From Rhodocyclaceae bacterium (GTDB lineage: Bacteria > Pseudomonadota > Gammaproteobacteria > Burkholderiales > Rhodocyclaceae), in NCBI GenBank assembly GCA_016791115.1, contig JAEUNL010000046.1, positions 1-64,000 of the forward strand: 64,000 nt of DNA, given 5' to 3'. The position numbers were made by a program, and so were the translations under genes. The notes beneath the pieces were generated by a model, which was not told where the DNA came from, did not search any database, and saw only the letters and a program-made list of their open reading frames with translations. Positions 27,667 through 38,009 of this stretch are shown one piece after another. Position 1 is the stretch's first letter. Every line of letters starts with the position of its first letter.

Positions 27667-28200
27667 TTGAACGACACCGTCCGCATCCTCGGCATCGATC
27701 CGGGCCTGCGCGTCACCGGCTTCGGGCTGGTGGACAAGCAGGGCAGCCAGTTGCGCTATGTGAGCAGCGGCTGCGTGCGCACCAACGAGGCCGAATCGCT
27801 GCCGGAGCGGCTGCGCACCATCCTCGACGGCCTGCGCGAGGTGATCGGCACGCACCACCCGATGCAGGTGGCGGTCGAGAAGGTGTTCGTGAACGTGAAT
27901 CCGCAATCCACGTTGCTGCTCGGCCAGGCGCGCGGCGCCGCGATCTGCGCCGCGGTGTTGGCGACGTTGCCGGTGGCCGAGTACACCGCGCTGCAGGTCA
28001 AGCAGGCGGTGGTCGGTAACGGCCATGCCGACAAGCAGCAGGTTCAGCACATGGTGCGCCGCCTGCTCGCGCTGCCCGGCGATCCGAGCCCGGATGCGGC
28101 CGACGCGCTGGCCTGCGCGATCTGCCACGCGCATGGCGGCCAGGGGCTCGGCGCGCTGGCGACGGCGGGCTATCGCGTACGCAACGGACGTCTCGTCTGA
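27667..28200 (+). CDS. ruvC: Holliday junction resolvase RuvC
   Basis: A 177-residue endonuclease that cuts Holliday junctions in complex with RuvAB. The catalytic acids are in place: Asp11 ([12 protein letters not shown]), Glu71 (VAVEKVF), Asp143 and Asp146 ([12 protein letters not shown]). Length matches the family. The start is TTG at 27667, in line with the conserved N-terminus. It overlaps the prenyltransferase gene by one base (TGATG). ruvA and ruvB lie 2.1 and 4.4 kb downstream on the same strand with unrelated genes between. Confidence 0.97.
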   Translation: MNDTVRILGIDPGLRVTGFGLVDKQGSQLRYVSSGCVRTNEAESLPERLRTILDGLREVIGTHHPMQVAVEKVFVNVNPQSTLLLGQARGAAICAAVLATLPVAEYTALQVKQAVVGNGHADKQQVQHMVRRLLALPGDPSPDAADALACAICHAHGGQGLGALATAGYRVRNGRLV

Positions 28201-29150
28201 TGCCCCCGGCCGAACCGACACTCGCCGGCCTGCCCAATCCGCTGCTGCGCTACGTGGTCGCGACACGCCCGCCGTTCCTGTCGGTCACGCTGGTCGGCTG
28301 CCTGCTCGGGCTGGCAGTGGCCCATGCCACCGGCGCGGCGATCGACGCCACGAAGGCAGTCGTCACCGTCGTGTTCGCGCTGCTCGCCCATGCCGGCGCG
28401 AACGTGATCAACGATTACTACGACGCGCTGTCGGGCTGCGACGCGGCCAATACCGACCGGCTGTTCCCCTTCACCGGCGGCAGCCGCATGATCCAGAACG
28501 GCGTGCTGACGCTGCCGCAGACCGCGCGCCTGGGTTTCGGGCTGTTCGCGCTGGTGGTGCCGGCCGGTCTCTGGCTTGCGGCCGCCTCGGCACCCGGCCT
28601 GATCCTGATCGGGCTCGCCGGACTGCTGCTCGGCTGGGCCTATTCGGCACCGCCGCTCAAGCTGGTGAGCCGCGGCCTCGGCGAACTGGTGATCACCGCG
28701 AGCTGGCTGGTGGTCGTGTGCGGGGCCGATTTCGTGCAGCGCGGCGCCTTCTCGTGGACACCGCTGCTGTTCGGCGTGCCGTTCGCGCTGCTGGTGGCGA
28801 ACATCCTGTTCATCAACCAGTTTCCCGACGTGGCGGCCGACCGCGTCGCCGGCAAGCGCACCCTGGTCGTGCGCGCCGGGCCGCTGGAGGCGCGCTGGTT
28901 CTACCTCGCCATCGTCGCGCTGGCCTATGGCTGGATGGTGGTGCTGATGGACCGACTGCGGTTGCCGGGCGCATTCGGCGTTGCCGTCGTGCCGGTGCTG
29001 ATGTCGCTGCGCGCCGGCCGCACCCTGCTGCTGCACGCCGCCGAGCCGGCACAGCTCGCGCCGGCACTCAAGCTCACCATCGGCTCGGCGCTGGCGCACG
29101 GCCTGCTGCTGTGCGGCGCGCTCGTCGCCGCCGGGCATGCGTTACAGTAG
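28200..29150 (+). CDS. UbiA-family prenyltransferase (MenA-like)
   Basis: A 316-residue inner-membrane prenyltransferase with about eight to nine TM helices. The two Asp-rich, Mg-pyrophosphate-binding motifs are present: NDYYDALSGCD and, in the second half, FPDVAADRVAGKRT. The overall form is closer to 1,4-dihydroxy-2-naphthoate polyprenyltransferase (MenA) than to UbiA or CtaB, but no other men genes are in the window, so the acceptor is uncertain. It overlaps ruvC by one base, so translation is coupled. Confidence 0.83.
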   Translation: MPPAEPTLAGLPNPLLRYVVATRPPFLSVTLVGCLLGLAVAHATGAAIDATKAVVTVVFALLAHAGANVINDYYDALSGCDAANTDRLFPFTGGSRMIQNGVLTLPQTARLGFGLFALVVPAGLWLAAASAPGLILIGLAGLLLGWAYSAPPLKLVSRGLGELVITASWLVVVCGADFVQRGAFSWTPLLFGVPFALLVANILFINQFPDVAADRVAGKRTLVVRAGPLEARWFYLAIVALAYGWMVVLMDRLRLPGAFGVAVVPVLMSLRAGRTLLLHAAEPAQLAPALKLTIGSALAHGLLLCGALVAAGHALQ

Positions 29151-29154
29151 CGGC

Positions 29155-29631
29155 GTGAAAGTCCGGATTCCGCACGGCCGCACGTCGGTCATGAGCCTGA
29201 TCGCCTGCGCGTGGCTGCTGCTCGGCCTGTCCGCCGACGCACGGGCGCAGGGCGCCGACCGCCCCGCCACGGCGCCACCACCGGGTTCGGGCGGATTCTG
29301 CCTGTTCGAGATTCCCGGCAAGGACGGCGCGACGCGACTGGTCAATATCGTCATCGTCCAGTTTGTGGACGTGATGCGCGACCGCGTGCGACTGACCTAC
29401 GGCGGCGGCAACTTCGGCAGCGGCTACGAATCCGACATTCCGGTGAAAAGCCGCGAGGAAGGTATGGATATCGTGCGCCGGATGCAGCAGACGGCACGCG
29501 AATGTGGCCGCCATGCGGCGGCCACCACACCGCCGCCGCCCTCACCGGGCACCGGCGCTCGGATTACCCCGCCGATTTCGAGCCCGGTCGGTAGCACCAG
29601 CGGCGCCGATCCCGTGCCAGGCAACCGCTGA
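29155..29631 (+). CDS. Exported hypothetical protein
   Basis: A 158-residue protein from the GTG start at 29155 (an ATG at 29191 would give 146). It has a signal peptide (SLIACAWLLLGLSADARAQG), a small core with FCLFEIPGKDGATRLVNIVIVQFVDV and LTYGGGNFGSGYESDIPVKSREEG, and a Pro-rich C-terminus (TTPPPPSPGTG, RITPPISSP). I do not recognise the family. It lies between the prenyltransferase and HAD genes, with gaps of 4 bases on each side, so it is part of this operon. It looks lineage-restricted. Confidence 0.6.
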   Translation: MKVRIPHGRTSVMSLIACAWLLLGLSADARAQGADRPATAPPPGSGGFCLFEIPGKDGATRLVNIVIVQFVDVMRDRVRLTYGGGNFGSGYESDIPVKSREEGMDIVRRMQQTARECGRHAAATTPPPPSPGTGARITPPISSPVGSTSGADPVPGNR

Positions 29632-29635
29632 TCCC

Positions 29636-30325
29636 ATGCCGCTGCGCAGCCCGCCTGCCGCCGTCTTGTTCGACATGGACGGCCTGCTGCTCGACAGCGA
29701 GCGCATCGCGCTCGCCATCATGGCCGAATGCGCGGCGGAGATCGGGCTGGACTGGGCGCCTCAGGTCGGCATGCGCATGATCGGGCGCAACGTCGTCGAT
29801 GCCAATCGCGTGCTGCGCGACCACTATGGCGACGATGCGCGACTTTCCTTGCTGCCCGGCGCCTTTCGCGCGCGCTACGACCGCCACATCGACGAAGGGG
29901 CAATTCCGCTCAAGCCGGGCGTGACGACGCTGCTCGATCTGCTCGAACACCATGCGATTCCGCGCGCCGTTGCCACATCCACGCAACGCGAACGCGCCTC
30001 GCGCAAGCTGGCGCGCAACGACCTGCTGCACCGCTTCGATGCGCTGATCGGCGGCGACGAGGTCGAACGCGGCAAGCCGGCGCCCGACATCTATCTCGCC
30101 GCGGCAAATGCCATCGGCGTCGAACCGGCGCGCTGCCTGGTGCTCGAGGACTCGAACACCGGCGCACGCGCCGGGCTGGCGGCCGGCATGACGGTGATCA
30201 TGGTGCCGGACCTCCTCGAACCCGACGCTGCAGTGCTCGCACTGGGCGCAAGAAGCATGAACAGCCTGCTCGACGTGGCAGGCACCCTCGAACCCCTGCT
30301 TGAAGACGAGACAACCCCGCCATGA
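29636..30325 (+). CDS. HAD-superfamily phosphatase (beta-phosphoglucomutase-like)
   Basis: A 229-residue HAD hydrolase. Motif I is FDMDGLLLD with nucleophile Asp13 and acid/base Asp15, then a helical cap, motif II around [11 protein letters not shown], motif III Lys in RGKPAPDIY and motif [14 protein letters not shown]. This is the YcjU/YniC-like subfamily (sugar-phosphate phosphatase or phosphomutase); the substrate is not predictable. It overlaps ruvA by 4 bases (ATGA). Confidence 0.88.
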   Translation: MPLRSPPAAVLFDMDGLLLDSERIALAIMAECAAEIGLDWAPQVGMRMIGRNVVDANRVLRDHYGDDARLSLLPGAFRARYDRHIDEGAIPLKPGVTTLLDLLEHHAIPRAVATSTQRERASRKLARNDLLHRFDALIGGDEVERGKPAPDIYLAAANAIGVEPARCLVLEDSNTGARAGLAAGMTVIMVPDLLEPDAAVLALGARSMNSLLDVAGTLEPLLEDETTPP

Positions 30326-30900
30326 TCGGCCGCCTGACCGGCACGCTGCTGGAGAAAAACCCGCCCCAGATCACGCTCGACGTGCACGGCGTGGGTTACG
30401 AACTCGAGGTGCCGATGAGCACCTTCTACAACCTGCCCGATCTCGGCGGCAAGCTGAGTTTGTACGTGCACATGGTGGTGCGCGAGGACGGACATTTCCT
30501 GTTCGGCTTCGGCACCGACGCCGAGCGCGCCGCGTTTCGCCAGCTGATCAGGATCAGCGGCGTCGGGCCGCGCATCGCGCTGGCGGTCCTGTCCGGCATG
30601 TCGGTCGGCGACCTGGCGCAGGCGGTGACGATGCAGGAGGCCGGCCGGCTGACCAAGATTCCGGGCATCGGCAAAAAGACCGCCGAGCGCTTGCTGCTCG
30701 AGCTGCGCGACAAGCTGCCAAAAAGCGGCGCGATCGCCAGCGCCGCAGCGACGCCAAACGAAGGCGCCGACGTGCTCAATGCGTTGCTGGCGCTGGGCTA
30801 CAGCGAAAAGGAGGCGCTCGCGGCGATCAAGCAGCTTCCGCCAGACGTCGGCGTGTCGGACGGCATTCGCGCCGCACTCAAGCTGCTGTCGAAAATTTAG
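30322..30900 (+). CDS. ruvA: Holliday junction DNA helicase subunit RuvA
   Basis: A 192-residue junction-binding protein: domain [28 protein letters not shown], domain II with two helix-hairpin-helix motifs ([11 protein letters not shown] and [16 protein letters not shown]), and domain III ([20 protein letters not shown]) that contacts RuvB. It tetramerises on Holliday junctions and loads RuvB for branch migration. It is translationally coupled to the HAD gene. Confidence 0.98.
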   Translation: MIGRLTGTLLEKNPPQITLDVHGVGYELEVPMSTFYNLPDLGGKLSLYVHMVVREDGHFLFGFGTDAERAAFRQLIRISGVGPRIALAVLSGMSVGDLAQAVTMQEAGRLTKIPGIGKKTAERLLLELRDKLPKSGAIASAAATPNEGADVLNALLALGYSEKEALAAIKQLPPDVGVSDGIRAALKLLSKI

Positions 30901-30973
30901 AGCGCCGCTACAGCACACGACGGAATCGGCCCGCTAGCATGGCAACATTGAATAGCTATGCGCCCGCATCACG

Positions 30974-31468
30974 ATGTCATCGCACAAGCAGGGCTTCCTG
31001 CGCAACGTCTCGCTGTCTGCCAATGCCATCCGGCTTGGCATGAACCTGTGGCCGCCGTTCGTCGGCGCCGGCATCCATGTCGATTCGATCGCCGACGACT
31101 TCCGTTCGGCGCGCGTGCGCATGAAGCTGCGCTGGTACAACCGCAACTTCTTCGGTGTGCATTTCGGCGGTTCGCTATTCGCGATGACCGACCCGTTCTT
31201 CGCCATCCTGGTCATGCACAACCTGCCGCGCGACTATGTAGTGTGGGACAAGGCCTCGCGCATCCATTTCAAGTCGCCCGGACGCGGCACGGTGTGGGCG
31301 AACTTCTCGATCGACCCGGCGCAGATCGACGACCTGCTGTCGCAGACGGGCAGCGGTGACAAGTACGAGCCCTGGTATTCAGTCGACGTGACGGATCACG
31401 CCGGCAGCGTGGTCGCAACGATCGAAAAGCAGCTCTACGTGCGACGCAAGCCGGCTGCGCCGGGCTGA
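30974..31468 (+). CDS. DUF4442 hotdog-fold protein (possible thioesterase)
   Basis: A 164-residue hotdog-fold protein: NAIRLGMNLWPPFVGAGIHVDSIADDF, RWYNRNFFGVHFGGSLFAMTDPFFA, and KSPGRGTVWANFSIDP. DUF4442 proteins resemble PaaI-type acyl-CoA thioesterases but lack a proven reaction. It starts 73 bases after ruvA, so it may still be in the ruv transcript; a TAGCATGGCA-type promoter cannot be judged. No ribosome site is obvious before the ATG (GCATCACG). Confidence 0.82.
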   Translation: MSSHKQGFLRNVSLSANAIRLGMNLWPPFVGAGIHVDSIADDFRSARVRMKLRWYNRNFFGVHFGGSLFAMTDPFFAILVMHNLPRDYVVWDKASRIHFKSPGRGTVWANFSIDPAQIDDLLSQTGSGDKYEPWYSVDVTDHAGSVVATIEKQLYVRRKPAAPG

Positions 31469-31508
31469 ACGGGCGCGTCAGCCGGGTGGGATACAATCCG
31501 CCCAACGC

Positions 31509-32602
31509 ATGAACCCGGCCCCGCCACCCATGGATCTCAGCCAGAAACGCATCGCGCAGATCGTCCTCGTCTCGCTGCTGCTGGCGGGTTGCCTGATGGT
31601 GCTGCTGCCCTTCCTGGCCGCGATCCTGTTTGCCGCCGTCATCTGCATCGTCACCTGGCCGATCTATGCCTGGCTGCGCGACAAGCTGCGCAAGCGCGAC
31701 GGCCTGTCGGCGTTCGCGATGACGATGCTGCTGATCCTGGTGGTGCTGGTGCCGATGATCGGGCTGACCGCCGGGCTGGCCGACGGCGTCTCGCAGGCGA
31801 TCGACGCCTTCGGCCCGGCCTTCGAGCGCGGTCTGCCGAGCCATCCGCCACAGTGGCTCGCCACGCTGCCGGTGATCGGTGAATCGATCGACGCCTACTG
31901 GAACCGCCTCGCCGAAAGTCGGGAGGAGCTTATCAAGGTGCTGCGCCAGTTCTCGGAGCCGGCGCGCAAGTTCGCTTTGCAGATCGGCACGCTGTTCGGA
32001 CAGGGGCTGCTGCAGCTGACGCTGGTGATCTTCATCGCGTTCTTCTTTTACCGCGACGGCGCGGCGATCATGGGCGCGCTGCGCACCGGCGCACAGCGGC
32101 TCGGCGGCGACCTCGGCACGCAGATGGTCGACCTGGCGCAGAACACCGTCACCGGCGTGATGCTGGGCATTGTCGGCACGGCGTTCGGCCAGGCGGTGCT
32201 GGCGCTGATCGGCTTCCTGATCGCCGGCGTGCCCGGCGCGGTGCTGCTCGCGGCCGGCACCTTCTTCCTGTCGATGATACCGGTCGGCCCGCCGCTACTG
32301 TGGGGCGGCGCGGCGTGGTGGCTGTACGACCAGGGCGAAACCGGCTGGGCGATCTTCATGGTGGTGTGGGGCGTGGCGGTGATCAGCAGCGTGGACAACT
32401 TCCTCAAGCCGATTCTGATCTCGCGTTCGGCGAGCCTGCCGATCCTGCTCATTGCACTCGGCGTGTTCGGCGGCGCACTGGCCTTCGGCTTCATCGGCAT
32501 CTTCCTTGGACCGACTTTGCTCGCGCTGGGCCACGTGCTGCTGCAGCGCTGGACGATGCGCGAACGGCCGGCGCTCGAAATGCCGACACCGCTCCAGCAA
32601 CC

Positions 32603-32606
<4 letters not shown>
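31509..32606 (+). CDS. AI-2E family (PerM-type) membrane permease
   Basis: A 365-residue inner-membrane protein with about eight TM helices. Hallmarks: the double TM near the N-terminus ([22 protein letters not shown]), [40 protein letters not shown], and [28 protein letters not shown]. The family includes the proposed AI-2 exporter TqsA and Na/H-type antiporters; the substrate here is unknown. It has a possible -10 TACAAT at about 31493, so the AI-2E/ruvB pair may have its own promoter. It overlaps ruvB by 4 bases. Confidence 0.92.
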
Positions 32607-33655
<1,049 letters not shown>

Positions 33656-33662
33656 CGCGACC

Positions 33663-33941
33663 ATGCTCGACATGCAGCGCAAGGCCTCGCTTGCACTGGC
33701 GATCGCATACGTGCTGCTGCTGTGGTGGGGCGAAGGCTGGCGCTCGGCGCTGGTGCTGGTCTTTCCGCTGCTGATACCGCTGGCGATGATCTGGTTTGCG
33801 GAAGAGATCGGCGAGTATCTCGGCTGGGCCGGCCGGTCGCAGATCGACCAGACGACGCACCCCGCGCTGATGCGCTGGCTGGGCTGGGCCTTCCTCGTGC
33901 TGCCCGGCATCGCAATCGTCGCCGGCGGCGGCGTGTTCTGA
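33663..33941 (+). CDS. Small membrane protein
   Basis: A 92-residue protein with probably three TM segments (ASLALAIAYVLLLWWG, SALVLVFPLLIPLAMIWFA, LGWAFLVLPGIAIVAGG) and a short polar loop EEIGEYLGWAGRSQIDQTTHPALMRW between the second and third. It is not recognised. It starts 7 bases after ruvB and is 15 bases before the Rossmann-like gene, so it belongs to the same transcript. Similar small hydrophobic proteins near ruvB are common in related genomes; no function is known to me. Confidence 0.65.
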   Translation: MLDMQRKASLALAIAYVLLLWWGEGWRSALVLVFPLLIPLAMIWFAEEIGEYLGWAGRSQIDQTTHPALMRWLGWAFLVLPGIAIVAGGGVF

Positions 33942-33956
33942 TCCCATGCCGACCGC

Positions 33957-34637
33957 ATGCGACACGCGCGCGCGGCTGTCGTGCTGGCCTGGTTCGCGTT
34001 CGTGCTGAACGATACCTTCGCCGCAGGCGCACGCGATGGCGCCAAGCCGCAGGTTCACGATGCGTCCCAAGACGACGTGCTCGCCTTCGTGCGCCGGCGC
34101 GGCATGACTGTGCTCACCTTCGCCGGCTACTCGGCGTCCGGTTACGAAGACGAAGCCGCGATGCGGGCGCAAGCCGCTGCAGTGCTCGACCGCCACGATC
34201 CGCGCATCACACTGGTCAACATCGGCGCCACTGCCGAGGGCATCGGCGCGGTCTATGCGCTGGCACGCGCACGGGGTTTTGAAACGCTCGGCATCGTGTC
34301 GTCACGCGCGCGCGACGAAGGCGTCGCGCTCTCGCCGGCAGTCGATCACGTGTTCTTCGTGCGCGATGCAGGCTGGGGCGGAATCGACGCGGCGACCGGC
34401 CGGCTTTCGCCCGCCTCGGCGACGGTCGTGGCAGCGAGCGACGAGATCGTCGCCATCGGCGGCGGGGACAGTGCACGCGATGAGATGCTGGCGGCACGCG
34501 CGGCGGGAAAGCCGGTCACGTTCATCGCGGCCGACATGGATCATCATGTCGCGCGCGAGAAGGCGGCGGCGCAGGGCGCGCTGCCGCCAACCGATTTTCG
34601 CGGCAGCGCACACGCCGCCTTCGCCACGCCGGACTGA
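33957..34637 (+). CDS. Rossmann/SLOG-like protein with N-terminal hydrophobic segment
   Basis: A 226-residue protein. An N-terminal hydrophobic stretch (AAVVLAWFAFVLNDTFA) looks like a signal peptide. The body alternates strands and helices: MTVLTFAGYSASGYEDEAAMRA, ITLVNIGATAEGIGAVYALARARGF, TLGIVSSRARDEG, then IVAIGGGDSARDEMLAARAAGKPVTFI. The last segment resembles the GG-x-G-T-x-x-E loop of LOG/SLOG nucleotide-binding proteins, but with GGGDSARDE. I cannot assign a function. It is the last gene of the ruv-region operon. Confidence 0.6.
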   Translation: MRHARAAVVLAWFAFVLNDTFAAGARDGAKPQVHDASQDDVLAFVRRRGMTVLTFAGYSASGYEDEAAMRAQAAAVLDRHDPRITLVNIGATAEGIGAVYALARARGFETLGIVSSRARDEGVALSPAVDHVFFVRDAGWGGIDAATGRLSPASATVVAASDEIVAIGGGDSARDEMLAARAAGKPVTFIAADMDHHVAREKAAAQGALPPTDFRGSAHAAFATPD

Positions 34638-34694
34638 ACTTGATCGGCTCGGAGGGCTCATGGAATGGCGCTTCCAGGCATGGCAGGCCGCAAA

Positions 34695-34718
34695 CCGCCA
34701 ATCCATGCGCCTTGGCGG
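34695..34718. repeat. Intergenic repeat copy with hairpin
   Basis: ATCCATGCGCCTTG (34701-34714) matches 11961-11974 exactly. It is framed by the inverted repeat CCGCCAA (34695-34701)/TTGGCGG (34712-34718), which can form a hairpin between the convergent Rossmann-like and GMC genes. Upstream in the same 100-base gap, CTTCCAGGCATGGCAGGCC resembles another part of the family. Confidence 0.6.
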
Positions 34719-34737
34719 CGTGGCGCCCTGAAACGCC

Positions 34738-36381
34738 TTATCCCGTGCGCCGTCTGGCGGCGCGGATCAATTGCGCGCCGCGCTCGGCGATCATCAGCGT
34801 AGGCGAGTTGGTGTTGCCCGAGGTGATGGTCGGCATGATCGAGGCATCGACCACGCGCAGCCGGCCGATGCCGCGGACGCGCAACTCGGAATCCGTCACC
34901 GCACGTGCGTCGTCGGCGCGGCCCATGGCACAGGTGCCGACCGGGTGGAAAATCGTGGTACCGATGTTGCCGGCGGCATGGGCCAGCGCCTCGTCACTCT
35001 GCTCGCTTTCGCCGCCACTGCCGGGCAGGTGCTCCTGCGGCCGGTACGGCGCCAGCGCCGGCTGCGACACGATGCGCCGCGTCAGCCGCAGCGCGCGCGC
35101 CGCCGTGAGGCGATCGGCGTCGTGCGTCAGGTAGCGCGGCGCGATCGCCGGCGCGCTGGCCGGATCGGCATCGCGGATGAATACGCTGCCGCGCGAGGCC
35201 GGGCGCAGGTTGCACACGCTGGCGGTGAAGGCGGGAAAGTCGTGCAGCGGCTCGCCGAACTTGTCGAGCGACAGCGGCTGCACGTGGTATTCGAGGTCGG
35301 GCGTAGCCGCGCCCGCATGCGAGCGCGTGAACAGACCGAGCTGGCTCGGCGCCATGGTCAGCGGGCCGGTGCGGAACAGCGCGTATTCGAGGCCCATCAT
35401 CGCCTTGCCCCACAGGCTGTTGGCCTGGCGGTTGAGGGTCTTGATGCCCTGCACCTTGAAGATCATGCGCAATTGCAGGTGATCCTGCAGGTTGCCGCCG
35501 ACGCCGGGCAGGTCATGTCGCACGGCGATGCCGCCATCCTGCAACGCTGCGGCCGGACCGATGCCGGAACGCTGCAGGATGGCGGGCGAGCCGATGGCCC
35601 CGGCAGTCAGCACCGTCTCGCTGCGCGCGCGCACCGCGTAACGCACGCCGCCCTGCAGGAATTCGACGCCGCGCGCCGCGCGCCCGTCGAGGATCAGGCG
35701 GTCGATCAGCGCGCCGGTCACCACCTTGAGGTTCGGGCGCTTGAGCGCCGGACGCAGGAAGGCCTTGCTGGTGTTCCAGCGCACGCCGCGCCGCTGGTTG
35801 ACCTCGAACTGGCTCACGCCTTCGTTGTCGCCGCGATTGAAGTCGCCGCTGGCCGGCACGCCGGCCTGGGTGGCGGCCTCGGCGAAGCGGTCGAGGATGT
35901 CCCAGCGCAGGCGCTGGCGCTCGACGCGCCATTCACCGCCGCTGCCATGCAGGCTGTCGCCGCCTTGGCAGTGGTCCTCGCTGGACTTGAACACCGGCAG
36001 TACGGAATTCCAGTTCCAGCGCGCGTCGCCGGTCAGCGCGGCCCACTCGTCGTAATCGCGCGCCTGGCCACGCAAGTAGAGCATGGCGTTGATCGACGAG
36101 CAGCCGCCGAGCACGCGGCCGCGCGCGTAGAGGATCGAGCGGCCATTGAGGCCCGGCTCGGGTTCGGTGCGGTAGCACCAGTCGGTGCGCGGATTGCCGA
36201 TGCAGAACAGGTAGCCGACGGGAATGTGGATCCAGATCCAGTCATCCTTGCCGCCGGCTTCGAGCAGCAGCACGCTGACCTCGGGGTCGGCCGACAAGCG
36301 GTTGGCGAGCACGCAGCCGGCGGTGCCGCCGCCGACGATCACATAGTCGAACTCGCCGAAGTCCTTGCTTGCGTTCGTCAT
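34738..36381 (-). CDS. GMC-family FAD oxidoreductase (choline dehydrogenase-like)
   Basis: A 547-residue flavoenzyme. The N-terminal FAD motif is FDYVIVGGGTAGCVLANRLS, the GMC signature RGRVLGGCSSINAMLYLRG, and the catalytic-site ends are GTTIFHPVGTCAMG (His) and IMPTITSGNTNSPTLMIAERG (Asn). It oxidises an alcohol to an aldehyde; choline and longer-chain or polyethylene-glycol alcohols are typical substrates. It starts 7 bases after mmsA ends and is co-transcribed with it. Together they may convert an alcohol to a semialdehyde and then to an acyl-CoA. Calling it betA would be overreach: no betB, betI or betT is near. Confidence 0.88.
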   Translation of the reverse strand: MTNASKDFGEFDYVIVGGGTAGCVLANRLSADPEVSVLLLEAGGKDDWIWIHIPVGYLFCIGNPRTDWCYRTEPEPGLNGRSILYARGRVLGGCSSINAMLYLRGQARDYDEWAALTGDARWNWNSVLPVFKSSEDHCQGGDSLHGSGGEWRVERQRLRWDILDRFAEAATQAGVPASGDFNRGDNEGVSQFEVNQRRGVRWNTSKAFLRPALKRPNLKVVTGALIDRLILDGRAARGVEFLQGGVRYAVRARSETVLTAGAIGSPAILQRSGIGPAAALQDGGIAVRHDLPGVGGNLQDHLQLRMIFKVQGIKTLNRQANSLWGKAMMGLEYALFRTGPLTMAPSQLGLFTRSHAGAATPDLEYHVQPLSLDKFGEPLHDFPAFTASVCNLRPASRGSVFIRDADPASAPAIAPRYLTHDADRLTAARALRLTRRIVSQPALAPYRPQEHLPGSGGESEQSDEALAHAAGNIGTTIFHPVGTCAMGRADDARAVTDSELRVRGIGRLRVVDASIMPTITSGNTNSPTLMIAERGAQLIRAARRRTG

Positions 36382-36388
36382 GGCGCGG

Positions 36389-37906
36389 CTACTTGTTCAC
36401 CGGCATGACGAACTCCGGCCCCTTCGCGATGCTCTCGGGCCAGCGCTGCATGACGCTCTTGTAGCGCGTGTAGAAGCGCACACCCTCCTCGCCGTAGGCG
36501 TGGTGGTCGCCGAACAGGCTCTGCCTCCAGCCGCCGAACGAGTGCCAGGCCATCGGCACCGGAATCGGCACGTTGACGCCGACCATGCCCACCTGCACGC
36601 GATTGACGAAAGCCTGCGCCGTGCCGCCGTCGCGCGTGTACAGCGCAACGCCATTGCCGAAGGCGTGGTTGTTGATCAGTCGCACCGCGTCGGCGAAGGT
36701 CGCCACGCGCACCACCGAGAGCACCGGACCGAAGATTTCCTCGCGATAGATCGACATCCCGGGTGTCACGCGATCGAACAGCGTGGCGCCAAGGAAGAAG
36801 CCCTCGCTGCAGGCGGCGGGCAGGCCGTGGCGGCCATCGAGCACGAGCTGCGCGCCTTCGCGCACGCCGGCCTCGATGTAGCCCGCCACCTTGTCGCGAT
36901 GCGCGGCGGTGACCAGCGGGCCCATGTCGATGTCCTTGTCGAGCCCGCTGCCGATGCGCAACCTGATCGCACGCTCGACGACGCGGCCAACCAGATCGTC
37001 GGCAATGTCGCCGACGACGACGGCGACCGAGATCGCCATGCATCGCTCGCCGGCCGAACCGTAGGCGGCGCCGATCAGACCATCGGCGGCCTGGTCGAGG
37101 TCGGCATCGGGCATCACCACCATGTGGTTCTTGGCACCGCCCAGCGCCTGTGCGCGCTTGCCGTGGTGCGCGGCGGTTTCGTAGATGTAGCGCGCAATCG
37201 GCGTCGAGCCGACGAAGGACACCGCCTGCACGTCGGGATGCACCAGCAGCGCGTCGACGGCCACCTTGTCGCCTTGGACCACGCTGAACACGCCTGCGGG
37301 CAGGCCGGCCTCGGCGAGCAGTTCGGCAGTTAGCAGCGAGGGCGACGGGTCGCGCTCGGAGGGCTTGAGCACGAAGGCATTGCCGCAGGCCAGCGCGACC
37401 GGGGCCATCCACATCGGCACCATGAAGGGGAAGTTGAACGGGGTGATGCCGGCCACCACACCGAGCGGCATGCGCTGGTTCCAGTGGTCGATGCCGCCGC
37501 CGATGCCGTGCGAATGCTGGCCCTTGAGCAGTTGCGGCGCCGCGCAGGCGAATTCGATCACCTCGAGGCCGCGCTGCACCTCGCCGAGCGCGTCGGGCAG
37601 CGTCTTTCCGTGCTCGCGCGTGATCAGCCGCGCGATGTCGTTCGCATGGCGCTCGACGAGTTCCTTGAAGCGGAACAGCACGCGCGCGCGCCGCTGCGGT
37701 GCCATGTCGCCCCACTCGCGCGCCGCCTCCGCGGCAACCGCAACGGTACGATCGACATCCGCCGTTTCGGCGAGTGCGACCTCGCGCACGGCGATGCCAC
37801 GCGCCGGATCGAATACCAGGGCGCGGCGCGCGCCGCTGCCGGTTTCGAGACGTCCGCCGATCCAGTGCCCGATCAGCGGCTGCGGTTCGATATACATGAA
37901 GCTCAT
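36389..37906 (-). CDS. mmsA: CoA-acylating methylmalonate-semialdehyde dehydrogenase
   Basis: A 505-residue aldehyde dehydrogenase of the MmsA branch, which oxidises (methyl)malonate semialdehyde to propionyl- or acetyl-CoA with loss of CO2. The catalytic Cys289 lies in [14 protein letters not shown], the conserved [15 protein letters not shown] is the NAD/substrate region, and [16 protein letters not shown] is typical of MmsA. AGGGAAGG lies 5 bases before the ATG at 37906. It is part of a two-gene unit with the GMC gene, divergent from a LysR gene. In this setting valine, beta-alanine or short-chain diol breakdown is possible. Confidence 0.92.
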   Translation of the reverse strand: MSFMYIEPQPLIGHWIGGRLETGSGARRALVFDPARGIAVREVALAETADVDRTVAVAAEAAREWGDMAPQRRARVLFRFKELVERHANDIARLITREHGKTLPDALGEVQRGLEVIEFACAAPQLLKGQHSHGIGGGIDHWNQRMPLGVVAGITPFNFPFMVPMWMAPVALACGNAFVLKPSERDPSPSLLTAELLAEAGLPAGVFSVVQGDKVAVDALLVHPDVQAVSFVGSTPIARYIYETAAHHGKRAQALGGAKNHMVVMPDADLDQAADGLIGAAYGSAGERCMAISVAVVVGDIADDLVGRVVERAIRLRIGSGLDKDIDMGPLVTAAHRDKVAGYIEAGVREGAQLVLDGRHGLPAACSEGFFLGATLFDRVTPGMSIYREEIFGPVLSVVRVATFADAVRLINNHAFGNGVALYTRDGGTAQAFVNRVQVGMVGVNVPIPVPMAWHSFGGWRQSLFGDHHAYGEEGVRFYTRYKSVMQRWPESIAKGPEFVMPVNK

Positions 37907-37985
37907 GATTACCTTCCCTTGTATTCGTGACAGGCTGAATTAGATATTGCTTCTCCAGGCAATTCCAATGAATTCGCGCGGCCCT

Positions 37986-38008
37986 TGATATTAGAAATGC
38001 TAATATCA
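37986..38008. promoter_or_regulatory. Perfect inverted repeat in the mmsA-LysR gap
   Basis: Arms TGATATTAG and CTAATATCA (9 bases each, perfect) around a 5-base spacer, ending one base before the LysR ATG. The LTTR T-N11-A pattern can be laid on it, and its AT-rich symmetry stands out in a 67 % GC genome. The LysR protein at 38010 is the obvious candidate to bind it and to control mmsA/GMC as well as itself. Confidence 0.65.
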
Positions 38009-38009
38009 G

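Noticed and set aside
34738-37906. GMC oxidoreductase and aldehyde dehydrogenase as betA/betB for glycine betaine synthesis
   Set aside because: The dehydrogenase has MmsA-type, not BetB-type, sequence features and no betI or betT is present.
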